59,419 bases of DNA, taken from the NCBI GenBank assembly GCA_030041535.1, contig JASHNR010000019.1:1-59419 (forward strand), written 5' to 3'. Both the position numbers and the translations under genes were made by a program. Each line of letters begins with the position of its first letter. Position 1 is the first letter of the stretch. A model generated the notes under the pieces. That model searched no databases and had not been told where the DNA came from. It was given only the letters and a program-made list of their open reading frames with translations. The DNA is from Nitrosopumilaceae archaeon. Lineage in GTDB: Archaea; Thermoproteota; Nitrososphaeria; Nitrososphaerales; Nitrosopumilaceae. This document shows, piece after piece, positions 24,761 to 32,866 of this stretch.

Positions 24761-25423
24761 ATGATCGCAAAAATAGGCTCAAAGGCACCAAATCTTGGAG
24801 TCTCAAAATGGGTACAAGGTTTACCTACTAACATAGATAAGGAAAAAGACAATGTTATTTTGATTGAAGTATTCCAAGTAAATTGTCCAGGATGTTTTCT
24901 ACATGCAATACCACAGGCAATTGATATTTACAACAAGTACCGTAAAGACGGTGTTACAGTACTTGGGATCTCAACTGCGTTTGAGGATTTTGATAAAAAT
25001 ACTATCGATAACCTTGAACTTCTTCTGACAAAGGGTGAGACAGTAGGTGAGACACTCAGGGCGTTAGGGCAATATGGTCAACTAGTAGATGGAAAAAAAC
25101 TTCCATACAAAATTCCGTTCCCAGTAGGCATGGATCTTTTAAAGAAAGATGAAGATCCGATTAATCAAGAGAAAATAAATGAGATCATAGAAGCCAATGT
25201 ACCAGGATTTGACTCTTATAATGAATATCAGAAATCAGATATCATTGAACGTGTCAAGCAATATCTAAAAAACAAAGAATACTCTGCTCAAACATTTGAA
25301 CAGTATGCTCTGCGAGGCACACCCTCTTCTATTCTAATTGATAAGAAGGGAATACTCAGAGATGTTGTATTTGGTCAAAATGATTTTCTTGAAGAAAATA
25401 TCAAAAAGCTACTCAAAGAATAA
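24761..25423 (+). CDS. Thioredoxin-fold (TlpA/peroxiredoxin-like) protein
   Basis: About 220 residues with a thioredoxin fold: IGSKAPNLGVSKWVQG, then ILIEVFQVNCPGCFLHAIPQ bearing the active-site CPGC, and RGTPSSILIDKKGILRDVVFG with the cis-Pro region. There is no signal peptide, so it acts in the cytoplasm as a thiol oxidoreductase or redox sensor. An insertion of about 70 residues between the CxxC and the cis-Pro loop is longer than in typical thioredoxins. ATG 24752 in frame is an alternative start three codons upstream. It may run into birA, 37 bases downstream. Confidence 0.82.
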   Translation: MIAKIGSKAPNLGVSKWVQGLPTNIDKEKDNVILIEVFQVNCPGCFLHAIPQAIDIYNKYRKDGVTVLGISTAFEDFDKNTIDNLELLLTKGETVGETLRALGQYGQLVDGKKLPYKIPFPVGMDLLKKDEDPINQEKINEIIEANVPGFDSYNEYQKSDIIERVKQYLKNKEYSAQTFEQYALRGTPSSILIDKKGILRDVVFGQNDFLEENIKKLLKE

Positions 25424-25460
25424 AACTCCAAGTAATGTTAATTTGTCAAATAAACAGTAC

Positions 25461-26459
25461 ATGTACACTTCATTTGATGACACTCTTGACAAGATAGTCA
25501 GATTACTAAAATCTCATCAATCAGAGTTTCTTTCGGGAGAAGAACTTAGCAAGTCATTAGGACTTAGCAGAGCGGCCATCTGGAAGAATATAAAAAAACT
25601 CCAGTCCCTAGGTTACAAAATAAAATCAAGGCAGAAATCTGGATACAGACTAGTTGCCAAGACAAATCTAATGCTGCCATGGGAAATTTCAGATGGATTG
25701 CAAACAGAAACTATTGGAAGAAAAATATATTATTTTAATACAATTGATTCAACGCAGAATTTTGCATTAAATATAGCTTTAAAGCCGCATGAGAACGGTT
25801 CTATTGTAATCTCTGAACAGCAGACACATGGTAGAGGAAGACAAAATAGGAAATGGGCATCTCCTAGAGGTGGTATATGGTTATCAGTCCTTCTCAAGCC
25901 AAATTTTGAAATCTCTCAAGCTTCTCTGTTTCCTATGTTGACCTCACTTGCTCTTGCCATGTCAATAGAAAAAGTATTGAGGTTAAGGCCCAAGTTAAAG
26001 TGGCCAAATGACCTTACTCTAGACGATAAGAAAGTAGCTGGGATACTAGTTGACGCATCCATTGAATCTAATCAGATAGATTATCTAGTCATTGGCGTTG
26101 GAATAAATTTCAAGATTCAACCTAGTGCGATAACTAAGATTGTTAAGAATTCTGAGAATTTTTATGGCGTGACAACACTGGTGGGGAAAAAAGAAAAGGC
26201 AGACCCTATACTGCTGCTTCAATCATTCCTGTATGAACTTGAACAACTATACAACAAACTAGTTGCAAACAATTTCCATGAAATCAAAAGTGAGTGGGAA
26301 AAAAGATCTTCAACTATAGGAAGAAATGTCAGTATATCACATCCTAGCGGGGAAATAAAAGGAAAGGCGGTAGGAATAGATAACGACGGAGCATTGCTAA
26401 TTTCCAGCAAGGGAAAGACACAAAGGTTATTGATCGGAGACGTAACTTATCAAATCTAA
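25461..26459 (+). CDS. birA: Biotin-[acetyl-CoA-carboxylase] ligase with HTH domain
   Basis: A 332-residue bifunctional-type BirA. The N-terminal winged helix (SGEELSKSLGLSRAAIWKNI) is followed by the ligase domain with NTIDSTQNFAL, the biotinyl-AMP loop GRGRQNRKWASPRGGIW, KWPNDLTLDDKKVAGIL, and a C-terminal SH3-like domain ending ILSSKGKTQRLLIGDVTYQI in outline. It attaches biotin to the carboxyl carrier protein of acetyl/propionyl-CoA carboxylase, the entry step of the 3HP/4HB cycle, and may also repress genes through the HTH. The start is ATG 25461. The frame is open further upstream into the thioredoxin-like gene, but homology begins here. Confidence 0.94.
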   Translation: MYTSFDDTLDKIVRLLKSHQSEFLSGEELSKSLGLSRAAIWKNIKKLQSLGYKIKSRQKSGYRLVAKTNLMLPWEISDGLQTETIGRKIYYFNTIDSTQNFALNIALKPHENGSIVISEQQTHGRGRQNRKWASPRGGIWLSVLLKPNFEISQASLFPMLTSLALAMSIEKVLRLRPKLKWPNDLTLDDKKVAGILVDASIESNQIDYLVIGVGINFKIQPSAITKIVKNSENFYGVTTLVGKKEKADPILLLQSFLYELEQLYNKLVANNFHEIKSEWEKRSSTIGRNVSISHPSGEIKGKAVGIDNDGALLISSKGKTQRLLIGDVTYQI

Positions 26460-26497
26460 CCATGTTGTGCCATCACACTTGCATGTTTACTAGTCAG

Positions 26498-26506
26498 TTT
26501 TTATAA
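26498..26506 (+). promoter_or_regulatory. TATA-like box of the agmatinase-like gene
   Basis: TTTTTATAA is centred about 26 nt before the ATG at 26528. This spacing decides the start in favour of that ATG over the GTG at 26516. Confidence 0.5.
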
Positions 26507-26527
26507 TTACAAATTGTGAGTATAAGA

Positions 26528-27373
26528 ATGAGAATATGTTGGGCAAATACAGAAAACTATGATGAATCAGACGTTGTAATTTTAGGAGTGCCTGACGAAT
26601 CAAAATCGCATTCACTACGTAAAGGAACTTCGGAGGCACCTCACAAAATAAGAGAAATCTCCAACATAAGAGACACCTACAAGAGAGGCAATGAGACTTC
26701 TGCAGGATATCCGCTTGGCGGCATAAACAAGAAGGTGTATGATTATGGAAATATACTAAGGACTGAAGTGAATGACGTGATAAGCAAGATAGTTTCAAAA
26801 TCAAAAATCCCCATAACTATAGGTGGCGATCATTCTATTTCTACAGAAATCATCAGATCAATATCTAAAAGATACGGTCCAATATCTCTTGTCTATTTTG
26901 ATGCCCATCCCGATTTTATTAGTTCTTCTAGCGGCTATTATGGCTCTGTCTTGCATGATGTCTTGCCTGATATAGATACAAAATCAAGTGCTCAGATCGG
27001 GATAAGAACTCCAGAACAAGAAGAGATAGACAATATCAAAAAATATAATTTATCTGTAATAACCCCTCTTGATATTCTTAAAAACGGCATTACAGAAATT
27101 GACAGAACCATACTTGACAAGATTGGAAAAAACACGTATGTCTCAGTAGATATGGACGCGATCGATCCTGCTTATGCCCCAGGAGTCTCAGTTCCCGTTC
27201 CATTAGGACTTGGAAATCTCGAGGTGCTATATCTTCTCAAATCAATAGCAAAGAAAGGCATTGTCGGACTTGATATCATGGAAGTTTGTCCAAATTATGA
27301 CATCAAGGACAGAACATCTCACCTAGCATCAAGAATGATTGCGGAAGTAATATCGTCCCTGAATGAGACTTAA
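26528..27373 (+). CDS. speB: Agmatinase/arginase family ureohydrolase
   Basis: A 281-residue ureohydrolase. The manganese ligands sit in GGDHSIS, YFDAHPDF and SVDMDAIDPAYAPG, all intact. The N-terminal VVILGVPDESKSHSLRKGTS is typical of the agmatinase branch. The likely reaction is agmatine to putrescine plus urea, for polyamine synthesis, and the urea could be a nitrogen source. Guanidinobutyrase-type relatives have the same motifs, so the substrate is likely but not certain. The gene appears leaderless from ATG 26528. DUF2203 and UbiA genes follow closely. Confidence 0.88.
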   Translation: MRICWANTENYDESDVVILGVPDESKSHSLRKGTSEAPHKIREISNIRDTYKRGNETSAGYPLGGINKKVYDYGNILRTEVNDVISKIVSKSKIPITIGGDHSISTEIIRSISKRYGPISLVYFDAHPDFISSSSGYYGSVLHDVLPDIDTKSSAQIGIRTPEQEEIDNIKKYNLSVITPLDILKNGITEIDRTILDKIGKNTYVSVDMDAIDPAYAPGVSVPVPLGLGNLEVLYLLKSIAKKGIVGLDIMEVCPNYDIKDRTSHLASRMIAEVISSLNET

Positions 27374-27406
27374 TACTTTTAACTGGGCCATCGTGCTAGT
27401 TTGATA

Positions 27407-27811
27407 ATGTTTTCTCATTTTACTCTAAAAGAGGCAAATACGATGCTTCCTTCTATAATTAAGAAATTTAAAGATCTGGTAAATTTGAAAAATGAAGTTA
27501 TAAGAATACAGACCGAGATTGAAACAAACCCCAAATACATGTCCAGTTTCAAAGAATATGCACTCAAGAAACAAGAACTCAATACAACAATTTCAGGTTT
27601 TTACAAAGCAATAGAAGATATAGAGAATTCTGGGATAACCATAAAAAGTATAGATGAGGGATTACTGGATTTTCCATCACTTCGGTTTAATGAAGAAATA
27701 TGGCTTTGTTGGAAAGAAGGCGAAACTGAGATCAAGTTTTGGCATGGAAAGGATGAAGGCTTCAATGGCAGAAAGCCAGTAGAAACTGTCGACTTGGAAA
27801 AATTACGCTAA
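27407..27811 (+). CDS. DUF2203 family protein
   Basis: A 134-residue protein with the DUF2203 pattern: FTLKEANTMLPSIIKKF at the N-terminus, a central helix, GLLDFPSLRFNEEIWLCW, and the hallmark C-terminal FWHGKDEGFNGRKPV. The family is widespread but of unknown function. ATG 27407 is preferred over the TTG at 27401, because an ACTTTTAACT box lies about 27 nt upstream of it. It is 45 bases ahead of the UbiA gene. Confidence 0.85.
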   Translation: MFSHFTLKEANTMLPSIIKKFKDLVNLKNEVIRIQTEIETNPKYMSSFKEYALKKQELNTTISGFYKAIEDIENSGITIKSIDEGLLDFPSLRFNEEIWLCWKEGETEIKFWHGKDEGFNGRKPVETVDLEKLR

Positions 27812-27856
27812 TCAACTGTCACCGCTTTCAGTGCAGGCAATATACCGAAATAGATC

Positions 27857-28777
27857 ATGTCTGAACATTACATAATGCTGTCATCTTGGATACGTATAGT
27901 TCGAATCAAATTTTTACTTGCATCAATAATCTCAGTTTTTCTTGGCCTGGCCATAAATTGGTGGCAAAATACATCTATCAACACAGAATTTGCCGTGTTA
28001 ACATTAGCAGGTGTTGTGGCACTACATGCAAGTGTGGATCTACTCAATGATTATTGGGATTATAAAAGAAAAATAGATACAGAAACTAAGAGAACCAAAT
28101 TCAGTGGAGGTACTGGAGTTTTACCAGAGGGATTGCTCAATCCATCAGAAGTCTATCGTGCAGGAGTTATTCTACTAATTGTTGGCGCGCTAATTGGAGC
28201 ATATTTTGTATTTGAAAGAGGCGTAACAATTGCAATAATTTTGGGATTTGCAATTATTTCAATCTATTTTTATTCTACAAGAATAGTGGATTCAGGTTTG
28301 GGCGAAGTCTTTGTTGCCATTAAAGGTGCAATGATAGTACTTGGGACGTACTTTGTGCAGGCATCACATATAACCGCTGAGCCCATACTTGCAGGCATAG
28401 TTTCTGGAGTTTTATCATCGACTGTTCTCTTTGTAAATTCATTTCCAGATCATGATGCAGACAAATCTCATGGGAGAAAGACACTTGTTATACTGCTTGG
28501 AAGAGCAAAGGCTGCTTCAAGCATATGGATTTTTCCAGTCATATCGTATGGGACAATCATAACTGCAGTTGCATTACACCTCTTTCCAATTGTGTCTCTT
28601 ATCACACTTGTTACCATACCCATTGTAATAAAATCCGGCATGTCCTTGAAACAAAAATTTGATCAGATAGAAGAATTTGTCCCCATAATGAAAAACTTTG
28701 TATCATATAGCAGAATCACCGGTGTTTTACTTGTTCTAAGCTTTGTTGTAGACTATCTCATGAAAGTTGTTCAGTAG
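27857..28777 (+). CDS. UbiA-family prenyltransferase (MenA-like)
   Basis: A 306-residue membrane protein with about eight hydrophobic helices. The first aspartate-rich motif is NDYWDYKRKIDTETK (N/DxxxD) and the second is NSFPDHDADKSHGRKT (DxxxD), which bind the Mg-diphosphate of the prenyl donor. The wording NDYWDYKR...T and the phrase FSGGTGVLPEG are closest to 1,4-dihydroxy-2-naphthoate prenyltransferases. AOA use menaquinone-like quinones, so it could take part in quinone synthesis, but archaeal UbiA proteins also act on lipids and haem. The precise acceptor is undetermined. Confidence 0.87.
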   Translation: MSEHYIMLSSWIRIVRIKFLLASIISVFLGLAINWWQNTSINTEFAVLTLAGVVALHASVDLLNDYWDYKRKIDTETKRTKFSGGTGVLPEGLLNPSEVYRAGVILLIVGALIGAYFVFERGVTIAIILGFAIISIYFYSTRIVDSGLGEVFVAIKGAMIVLGTYFVQASHITAEPILAGIVSGVLSSTVLFVNSFPDHDADKSHGRKTLVILLGRAKAASSIWIFPVISYGTIITAVALHLFPIVSLITLVTIPIVIKSGMSLKQKFDQIEEFVPIMKNFVSYSRITGVLLVLSFVVDYLMKVVQ

Positions 28778-28807
28778 AATTAAATCAACCATGTCTAAAG
28801 TCATCTT

Positions 28808-29914
28808 GTGATAACTGGGTATTCTACACCAGAGGGAACATCCGAGTTTGCAAAGAATCATCCAAATGTTGCAAAAAATCACTTCAAACAATTCGACGGG
28901 TTAGTGTTATCATCTATTGGGATAGGCACTTATCTTGGTAATCCAGACGACGTGACTGACACACTAGTTAAGGATGCGGTGATAAAATCAACCACTTTAG
29001 GTGTAAATGTAATAGATACCGCTATTAATTATAGAGCACAAAAGGCTGAAAGATCAGTAGGCAAAGCAATTGCTCAACTAATCGAAAAGAACAAGGCAAA
29101 AAGGGATCAATTATTCATAAGTACAAAAAATGGCTACATAACAAATGATGGAGATGTAAAAGAAGAATTTTGGCAAAATATTCAAAATACTCTTGTAAAA
29201 TCTGACATAATCAAATCTGGCGATATCTCTTCTGGATATCACTGTATGACAATACCGTATCTTCAAGATCAATTAAACAGGAGTCTCAAAAACTTGGGAC
29301 TGGAATGTGTTGACTTGATGTACCTGCACAATGCCGCTGAAGGACAGCTCCAAGACATATCAAAAGACGAATTCATGAAAAAACTTGGAGACGTGTTTGA
29401 GTTTTATGAAAAACAAAGAAAATCTGGAACAATAAGATACTATGGAATGGCCACATGGGATTGCTTTAGAGTACCACAAGAACACCCACAGTATCTTTCT
29501 ATTTTTGATATTGTCAAGATGGCAAGAGACATAGGCGGTTCTGAAAATGGATTCAAATTCATTCAACTTCCATACAATATGTATCTTGATCAAGCTCTGA
29601 CCATGAAGAATCAAACACAAGATGGTACAACACTCAATATTTTTGAGGCTGCAACCAAGCTTGGAATAGGAGTTTTCACAAGTGTTCCTCTTATGCAGGC
29701 AAAACTTCTAAGTCCAAATGTGTTACCGGAGTTTGGAGAATTAATACGAGCATCTCACAGAGCAATTCAATTTGTCAGGTCTACTCCAGGTGTCATAGCA
29801 CCATTGGTAGGACAAAAATCCTCTTCTCACGTAGACGAGAATTTAGAATTAACAAAGATTCCTGTTTTAAGTGAACAAGAATTTTCAGATATTGTTAGTA
29901 GATTATCACCGTAA
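28808..29914 (+). CDS. Aldo/keto reductase family protein
   Basis: A 368-residue TIM-barrel oxidoreductase that starts with GTG. SIGIGTYLGNPDD and VNVIDTAINYRAQKAERSVG give the family's N-terminal pattern with catalytic Asp and Tyr. The catalytic Lys is in FISTKNG, and GLECVDLMYLHN holds the usual catalytic His. The C-terminal FVRSTPGVIAPLVGQKSS binds the NADPH phosphate. It is longer than the usual 280-330 residues because of inserts around residues 100-140. The substrate is unknown. Confidence 0.88.
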   Translation: MITGYSTPEGTSEFAKNHPNVAKNHFKQFDGLVLSSIGIGTYLGNPDDVTDTLVKDAVIKSTTLGVNVIDTAINYRAQKAERSVGKAIAQLIEKNKAKRDQLFISTKNGYITNDGDVKEEFWQNIQNTLVKSDIIKSGDISSGYHCMTIPYLQDQLNRSLKNLGLECVDLMYLHNAAEGQLQDISKDEFMKKLGDVFEFYEKQRKSGTIRYYGMATWDCFRVPQEHPQYLSIFDIVKMARDIGGSENGFKFIQLPYNMYLDQALTMKNQTQDGTTLNIFEAATKLGIGVFTSVPLMQAKLLSPNVLPEFGELIRASHRAIQFVRSTPGVIAPLVGQKSSSHVDENLELTKIPVLSEQEFSDIVSRLSP

Positions 29915-29952
29915 TTGTAAGTTTTAAATACAAATGACAGACGAATCAAAAC

Positions 29953-30096
29953 ATGCCAGTAGATCCAGTCTGTGGTATTGAGCTTGATGAGAAACTTGCT
30001 CTAGAACATGAGTATAAAGGAAAAAAATATTACTTTTGTTGTCACGGCTGCAAGAGAATTTTTGTAAGGAAACCTAACAAGTGGAAAAAAGATTAG
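29953..30096 (+). CDS. 47-residue YHS-domain protein
   Basis: The plus strand from ATG 29953 to TAG 30096 encodes a stand-alone YHS domain: VDPVCGIELDE, then YKGKKYYFCCHGCKRIF, followed by a basic tail. YHS domains bind metals through these cysteines (here C, CC and C) and occur in copper ATPases and monooxygenases. A TTTTAAATA box at 29922-29930 is 27 nt upstream, so it is leaderless. It overlaps the end of the convergent asparagine-synthase-like gene by four bases. It may be a small copper or other metal carrier. Confidence 0.85.
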   Translation: MPVDPVCGIELDEKLALEHEYKGKKYYFCCHGCKRIFVRKPNKWKKD

Positions 30097-31043
30097 ATAG
30101 GAAATGCCCCACACATTCGGCAAAAATGTGATCCCTCCTCAACAGAATAATTACAATAAGGGCATTTGTTTTTTGACAATCCGAGTCTAGCAGGATAATC
30201 GTAATATCTCCTATAGATCTCATAATAATAAAGCGCTTCTTTTGATAATAATGTGGCTTGTTCTTTTTCTAGATATTTTGCAGTCTTTTCAGAAAAGACA
30301 GAGTCAGGTATTAGACTATCAAAAAAATGCGTTAGCCCGTTTGTGCCTGAGCCATCTTGCATTGCATCCTTATCTCTCCACACAATTGATTGTGGCAACA
30401 TGTTCTCAAATGTTTTTCTCAGAACCCATTTACCATACTTTTTGTCATTTTCTTCATGAACCTTGAGTTCAGAGGGTATTGATTTTGCATATTCTACAAT
30501 TTTTTCATCAAGAAATGGGGTCTGCAAGGCGATTCCAAGAGCCTTCGATATTGACATGGATGGAAAATGCATTATTTTCCATATTCGTTCCAGATCTTTT
30601 TGTAGTTCAGACTGCGACATCCTTTGAAAGAAGCGATAGCCTGCAAAAAGCTCATCAGCCCCATCGCCTGTCACAATAGACTTGAAACCATCATTCTTTG
30701 CATTTTTCATTGTAAGGTAAAGTACAACATTATTTCGGATTTCAATAGGATTGAAAACATGTAGGATTTTGATTGTTTGTTCAATTGCTTGTAATAATTC
30801 ATCAATAGATGCAGAAATCACGGTTAGTTTCAGGTCACGCATCTTAGCAACCAATTGAGCATGTACCAAGTCTGTCGATGGAAAATCTGCGGTCACCATG
30901 ACGTATGCTTGAGTCGTTTTGGCATCAAGGCAAGATGCAATGATTGATGAGTCAAGACCTCCTGACAGAGAAATACTTTCAACTTTACATCTCTTAACAG
31001 CGTCAAATACGATGGACTGTAGCCTTGAACAAATATCTTGCAA
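30093..31043 (-). CDS. Asparagine-synthase-like PP-loop protein with C-terminal zinc ribbon
   Basis: A 316-residue protein with the synthetase domain of asparagine synthase: PP-loop SLSGGLDSSIIAS and GDGADELFAGYRFF, both needed for beta-aspartyl-AMP formation. The N-terminal glutaminase domain is absent, so it would need free ammonia or another nucleophile. The last 25 residues form a zinc ribbon (CPYCNYSVEEGSHFCRMCG). The gene starts at TTG 31043, with a CTTATTTGAG box about 25 nt upstream. It could be an ammonia-dependent asparagine synthetase or an amidoligase of unknown substrate. Confidence 0.85.
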   Translation of the reverse strand: MQDICSRLQSIVFDAVKRCKVESISLSGGLDSSIIASCLDAKTTQAYVMVTADFPSTDLVHAQLVAKMRDLKLTVISASIDELLQAIEQTIKILHVFNPIEIRNNVVLYLTMKNAKNDGFKSIVTGDGADELFAGYRFFQRMSQSELQKDLERIWKIMHFPSMSISKALGIALQTPFLDEKIVEYAKSIPSELKVHEENDKKYGKWVLRKTFENMLPQSIVWRDKDAMQDGSGTNGLTHFFDSLIPDSVFSEKTAKYLEKEQATLLSKEALYYYEIYRRYYDYPARLGLSKNKCPYCNYSVEEGSHFCRMCGAFPI

Positions 31044-31127
31044 TCAGTTGATCTGAAGTAATCTCTCAAATAAGTTATCATGGCGATAAAGACTAGCTTT
31101 AAATATTTTACAAAGGAAAAAATTGTT

Positions 31128-31544
31128 ATGCTTTTGCCTGCTGAAATTGAAACAAAGACGCTAATTCCGGCATTAAGAGCTATCTTGGCTAAAAAACTCA
31201 TCGAGGATCACAAAATACGAGAGGAGGAAGTTTCAAAGATGCTAGGAGTGACTCAAGCTGCAATTAGTAACTATGTAAGAGGAACCAGAGGCGATCCGGA
31301 ACTAATCAACAAGCTTCTTGCAATCAAGGAAGTATCAGATATGATAAGCGATATTTGTAACAATTTAGCATCTAATATGGCATACACACCTTCTAGCCTT
31401 TCAAAATTCATAGGTCTTTGCAATTACATAAAATCAAGTCTTTTGATCTGTGACATACATCACCAGTTAGAATCAAACATAGATGAGGCAATATGCAAGG
31501 AATGTGAAAACATGCTCCTCAAAGGTCCAAGAAGCACTTTCTAA
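31128..31544 (+). CDS. HTH transcriptional regulator (XRE-like, COG2522 type)
   Basis: A 138-residue regulator. Residues 1-60 contain a helix-turn-helix: REEEVSKMLGVTQAAISNYV, with the recognition helix VTQAAISNYVRGTRG. The C-terminal half has two Cys-containing sites (ICDIHH and ICKEC) that could bind a metal or Fe-S cluster and sense redox state. A CTTTAAATAT box at 31097-31106 is 27 nt before ATG 31128, so I prefer that start to the ATG at 31080. It diverges from the asparagine-synthase-like gene, which it may regulate. Confidence 0.85.
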   Translation: MLLPAEIETKTLIPALRAILAKKLIEDHKIREEEVSKMLGVTQAAISNYVRGTRGDPELINKLLAIKEVSDMISDICNNLASNMAYTPSSLSKFIGLCNYIKSSLLICDIHHQLESNIDEAICKECENMLLKGPRSTF

Positions 31545-31861
31545 TTTGTTTTTGTTATAGTTATTTCAATTATTGAGACAAGAGGGCCGTGATTTCCTTG
31601 GCTCTCACTATCTACCACAATATCAGATATCTTAGAATTGCCCCTCATCATGTTTTCAGTTATCACATTTGCCACTGCCACTGCAGTAGGTATTGAATCC
31701 CCCTTAGCCTTGAGAGTAACAGTCCTATGTTTTACCAATTCTGTCAAAATATCCAGCGCGCATTCCATTATTGGTTGTTGATTAATTGCGATCAGTTTTC
31801 CGTCTTTTGAATTGGATGACATATCATTTAGTTGTACATTTTCCTCTATTCCACTCAACAA
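31541..31861 (-). CDS. Alba-domain protein (divergent paralogue)
   Basis: A 106-residue Alba fold: KLIAINQQPIMECALDILTE for the first strand and helix, TVTLKAKGDSIPTAVAVANV for the middle, and VSIIEITITK as the last strand. Classical Alba has GKKPVMNYV, with Lys16 and Lys17 contacting DNA, and ARGRAISKAV in the middle. Here these positions read NQQPIMECA and AKGDSIPTAV, so the main basic contacts are gone. It probably does not coat DNA like the standard protein. The start is TTG 31861, and Met14 (31822) is an alternative. It overlaps the convergent HTH gene by four bases. Confidence 0.82.
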   Translation of the reverse strand: MLSGIEENVQLNDMSSNSKDGKLIAINQQPIMECALDILTELVKHRTVTLKAKGDSIPTAVAVANVITENMMRGNSKISDIVVDSESQGNHGPLVSIIEITITKTN

Positions 31862-31917
31862 ACTCTATCAAACACCAAATTATACATTCTATTAAAATCT
31901 TATCGACAAATCATCCA

Positions 31918-32427
31918 TTAATCGAAGAGATCAATTGGAATATTCTGAAAATCACCATTTGGCAATACGCGTCTTATTGTAATTGGGATGACACGTTTTT
32001 CAAGTTCAGTGTAAGCTAAATCAAGCGAGGTTGCTACTTCTTTAGGTACTGAAATGAATGGTGGTGCTCCAAGGGAAAGTTGTAATGCCCTTGCACCAAG
32101 AATTCTAGCTTTTTCAAAGCGCGTAAGTGTAGGAGGACCTATCATGATCTTGCCCTTTCCGGTAGTTTCAAATTCTACTGGAGTATGTACTGGATCTACT
32201 TCGATAATTTCTCTTGCAGCAATAATTTTTTGTAGCCTTTCCTGTTCTGCAAGTTCTTCTGGTGATAGCTCTTTCTTTCCTCTTTTAGTTACAGGTTTTT
32301 CTTCTACTCCATCCTCAGAGACAACTTCTACAGGTTCTGGCTCTCGTGATAAAATTGATTCAACTGGTTCTTCTTCTGCTGGAACCTCTTCAGTATCTAC
32401 ACTAACTTCCTCAGGTTCATCAGACAT
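31918..32427 (-). CDS. rpoK: DNA-directed RNA polymerase subunit K with acidic N-terminal extension
   Basis: A 169-residue protein whose C-terminal 73 residues are the RpoK/Rpb6 core: PPTLTRFEKARILGARALQL, SLGAPPFI and the ending ITIRRVLPNGDF. RpoK binds the clamp and helps assemble RNA polymerase. Residues 1-60 are very acidic (runs of Glu/Asp and Val/Pro), which is unusual for a subunit normally of 60-100 residues, though eukaryotic Rpb6 also has an acidic tail. The start is ATG 32427, because a TATATATTT box lies 27 nt upstream. The longer frame would run through that box. Confidence 0.92.
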   Translation of the reverse strand: MSDEPEEVSVDTEEVPAEEEPVESILSREPEPVEVVSEDGVEEKPVTKRGKKELSPEELAEQERLQKIIAAREIIEVDPVHTPVEFETTGKGKIMIGPPTLTRFEKARILGARALQLSLGAPPFISVPKEVATSLDLAYTELEKRVIPITIRRVLPNGDFQNIPIDLFD

Positions 32428-32449
32428 TAAGATGGAACGGCAAGAAACG

Positions 32450-32458
32450 TTATATATT
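32450..32458. promoter_or_regulatory. Single shared TATA box of rpoK and a divergent gene
   Basis: TTATATATT is the only strong A/T box in the 52 bases between two divergent start codons. It is centred 27 bases from the rpoK ATG (32427) and 26 bases from the ATG of the cyclophilin-like gene (32480), so it is placed to serve leaderless transcription in both directions. Confidence 0.65.
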
Positions 32459-32479
32459 TCATAATACTCTCGTTCAAAA

Positions 32480-32866
32480 ATGAGTGCCGGATCGGTGTCC
32501 AAAATTGATCTAACACTATCGCTGAAAGGAAAAGCAGAGATGAAACTGGAATTAAAACGTCATCTTGCACCAAAAACTGTCGGTTCCATACTGAGAGCAT
32601 TACCACTTGAAGGCAATTCACACATGATGAGCAATTCCATTGCATTCATGGATACAACACTCACTGCAGGAGGTGAAAAACTCAGAACACAATTCAAAAA
32701 GGGCGAAGTGGGATTCATGGCATCAAATGGTTCGATTTGTTTCTTTTTAGAAGATGTCCCCTCTGCCAAACTTATGACACTTGTTGGCAAAATAACATCA
32801 AACCTGGAAGCGCTAAGAGAAATCAAACCAGGCGATATATTTTCTATATCTCAAGATGGCACGTAG
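32480..32866 (+). CDS. Cyclophilin-like fold protein (TM1367-like)
   Basis: A 128-residue beta-rich protein with KRHLAPKTVGSILRALPLEG, the conserved opening of the cyclophilin-like TM1367/PF04126-type family, and FKKGEVGFMASNGSICFFLED, equivalent to the family's active-site strand. The fold resembles peptidyl-prolyl isomerases but members lack proven isomerase activity. It is leaderless from ATG 32480, using the TATA box shared with rpoK. Its 3' end overlaps ribosomal protein S25e by 16 bases in the convergent sense. Confidence 0.8.
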   Translation: MSAGSVSKIDLTLSLKGKAEMKLELKRHLAPKTVGSILRALPLEGNSHMMSNSIAFMDTTLTAGGEKLRTQFKKGEVGFMASNGSICFFLEDVPSAKLMTLVGKITSNLEALREIKPGDIFSISQDGT

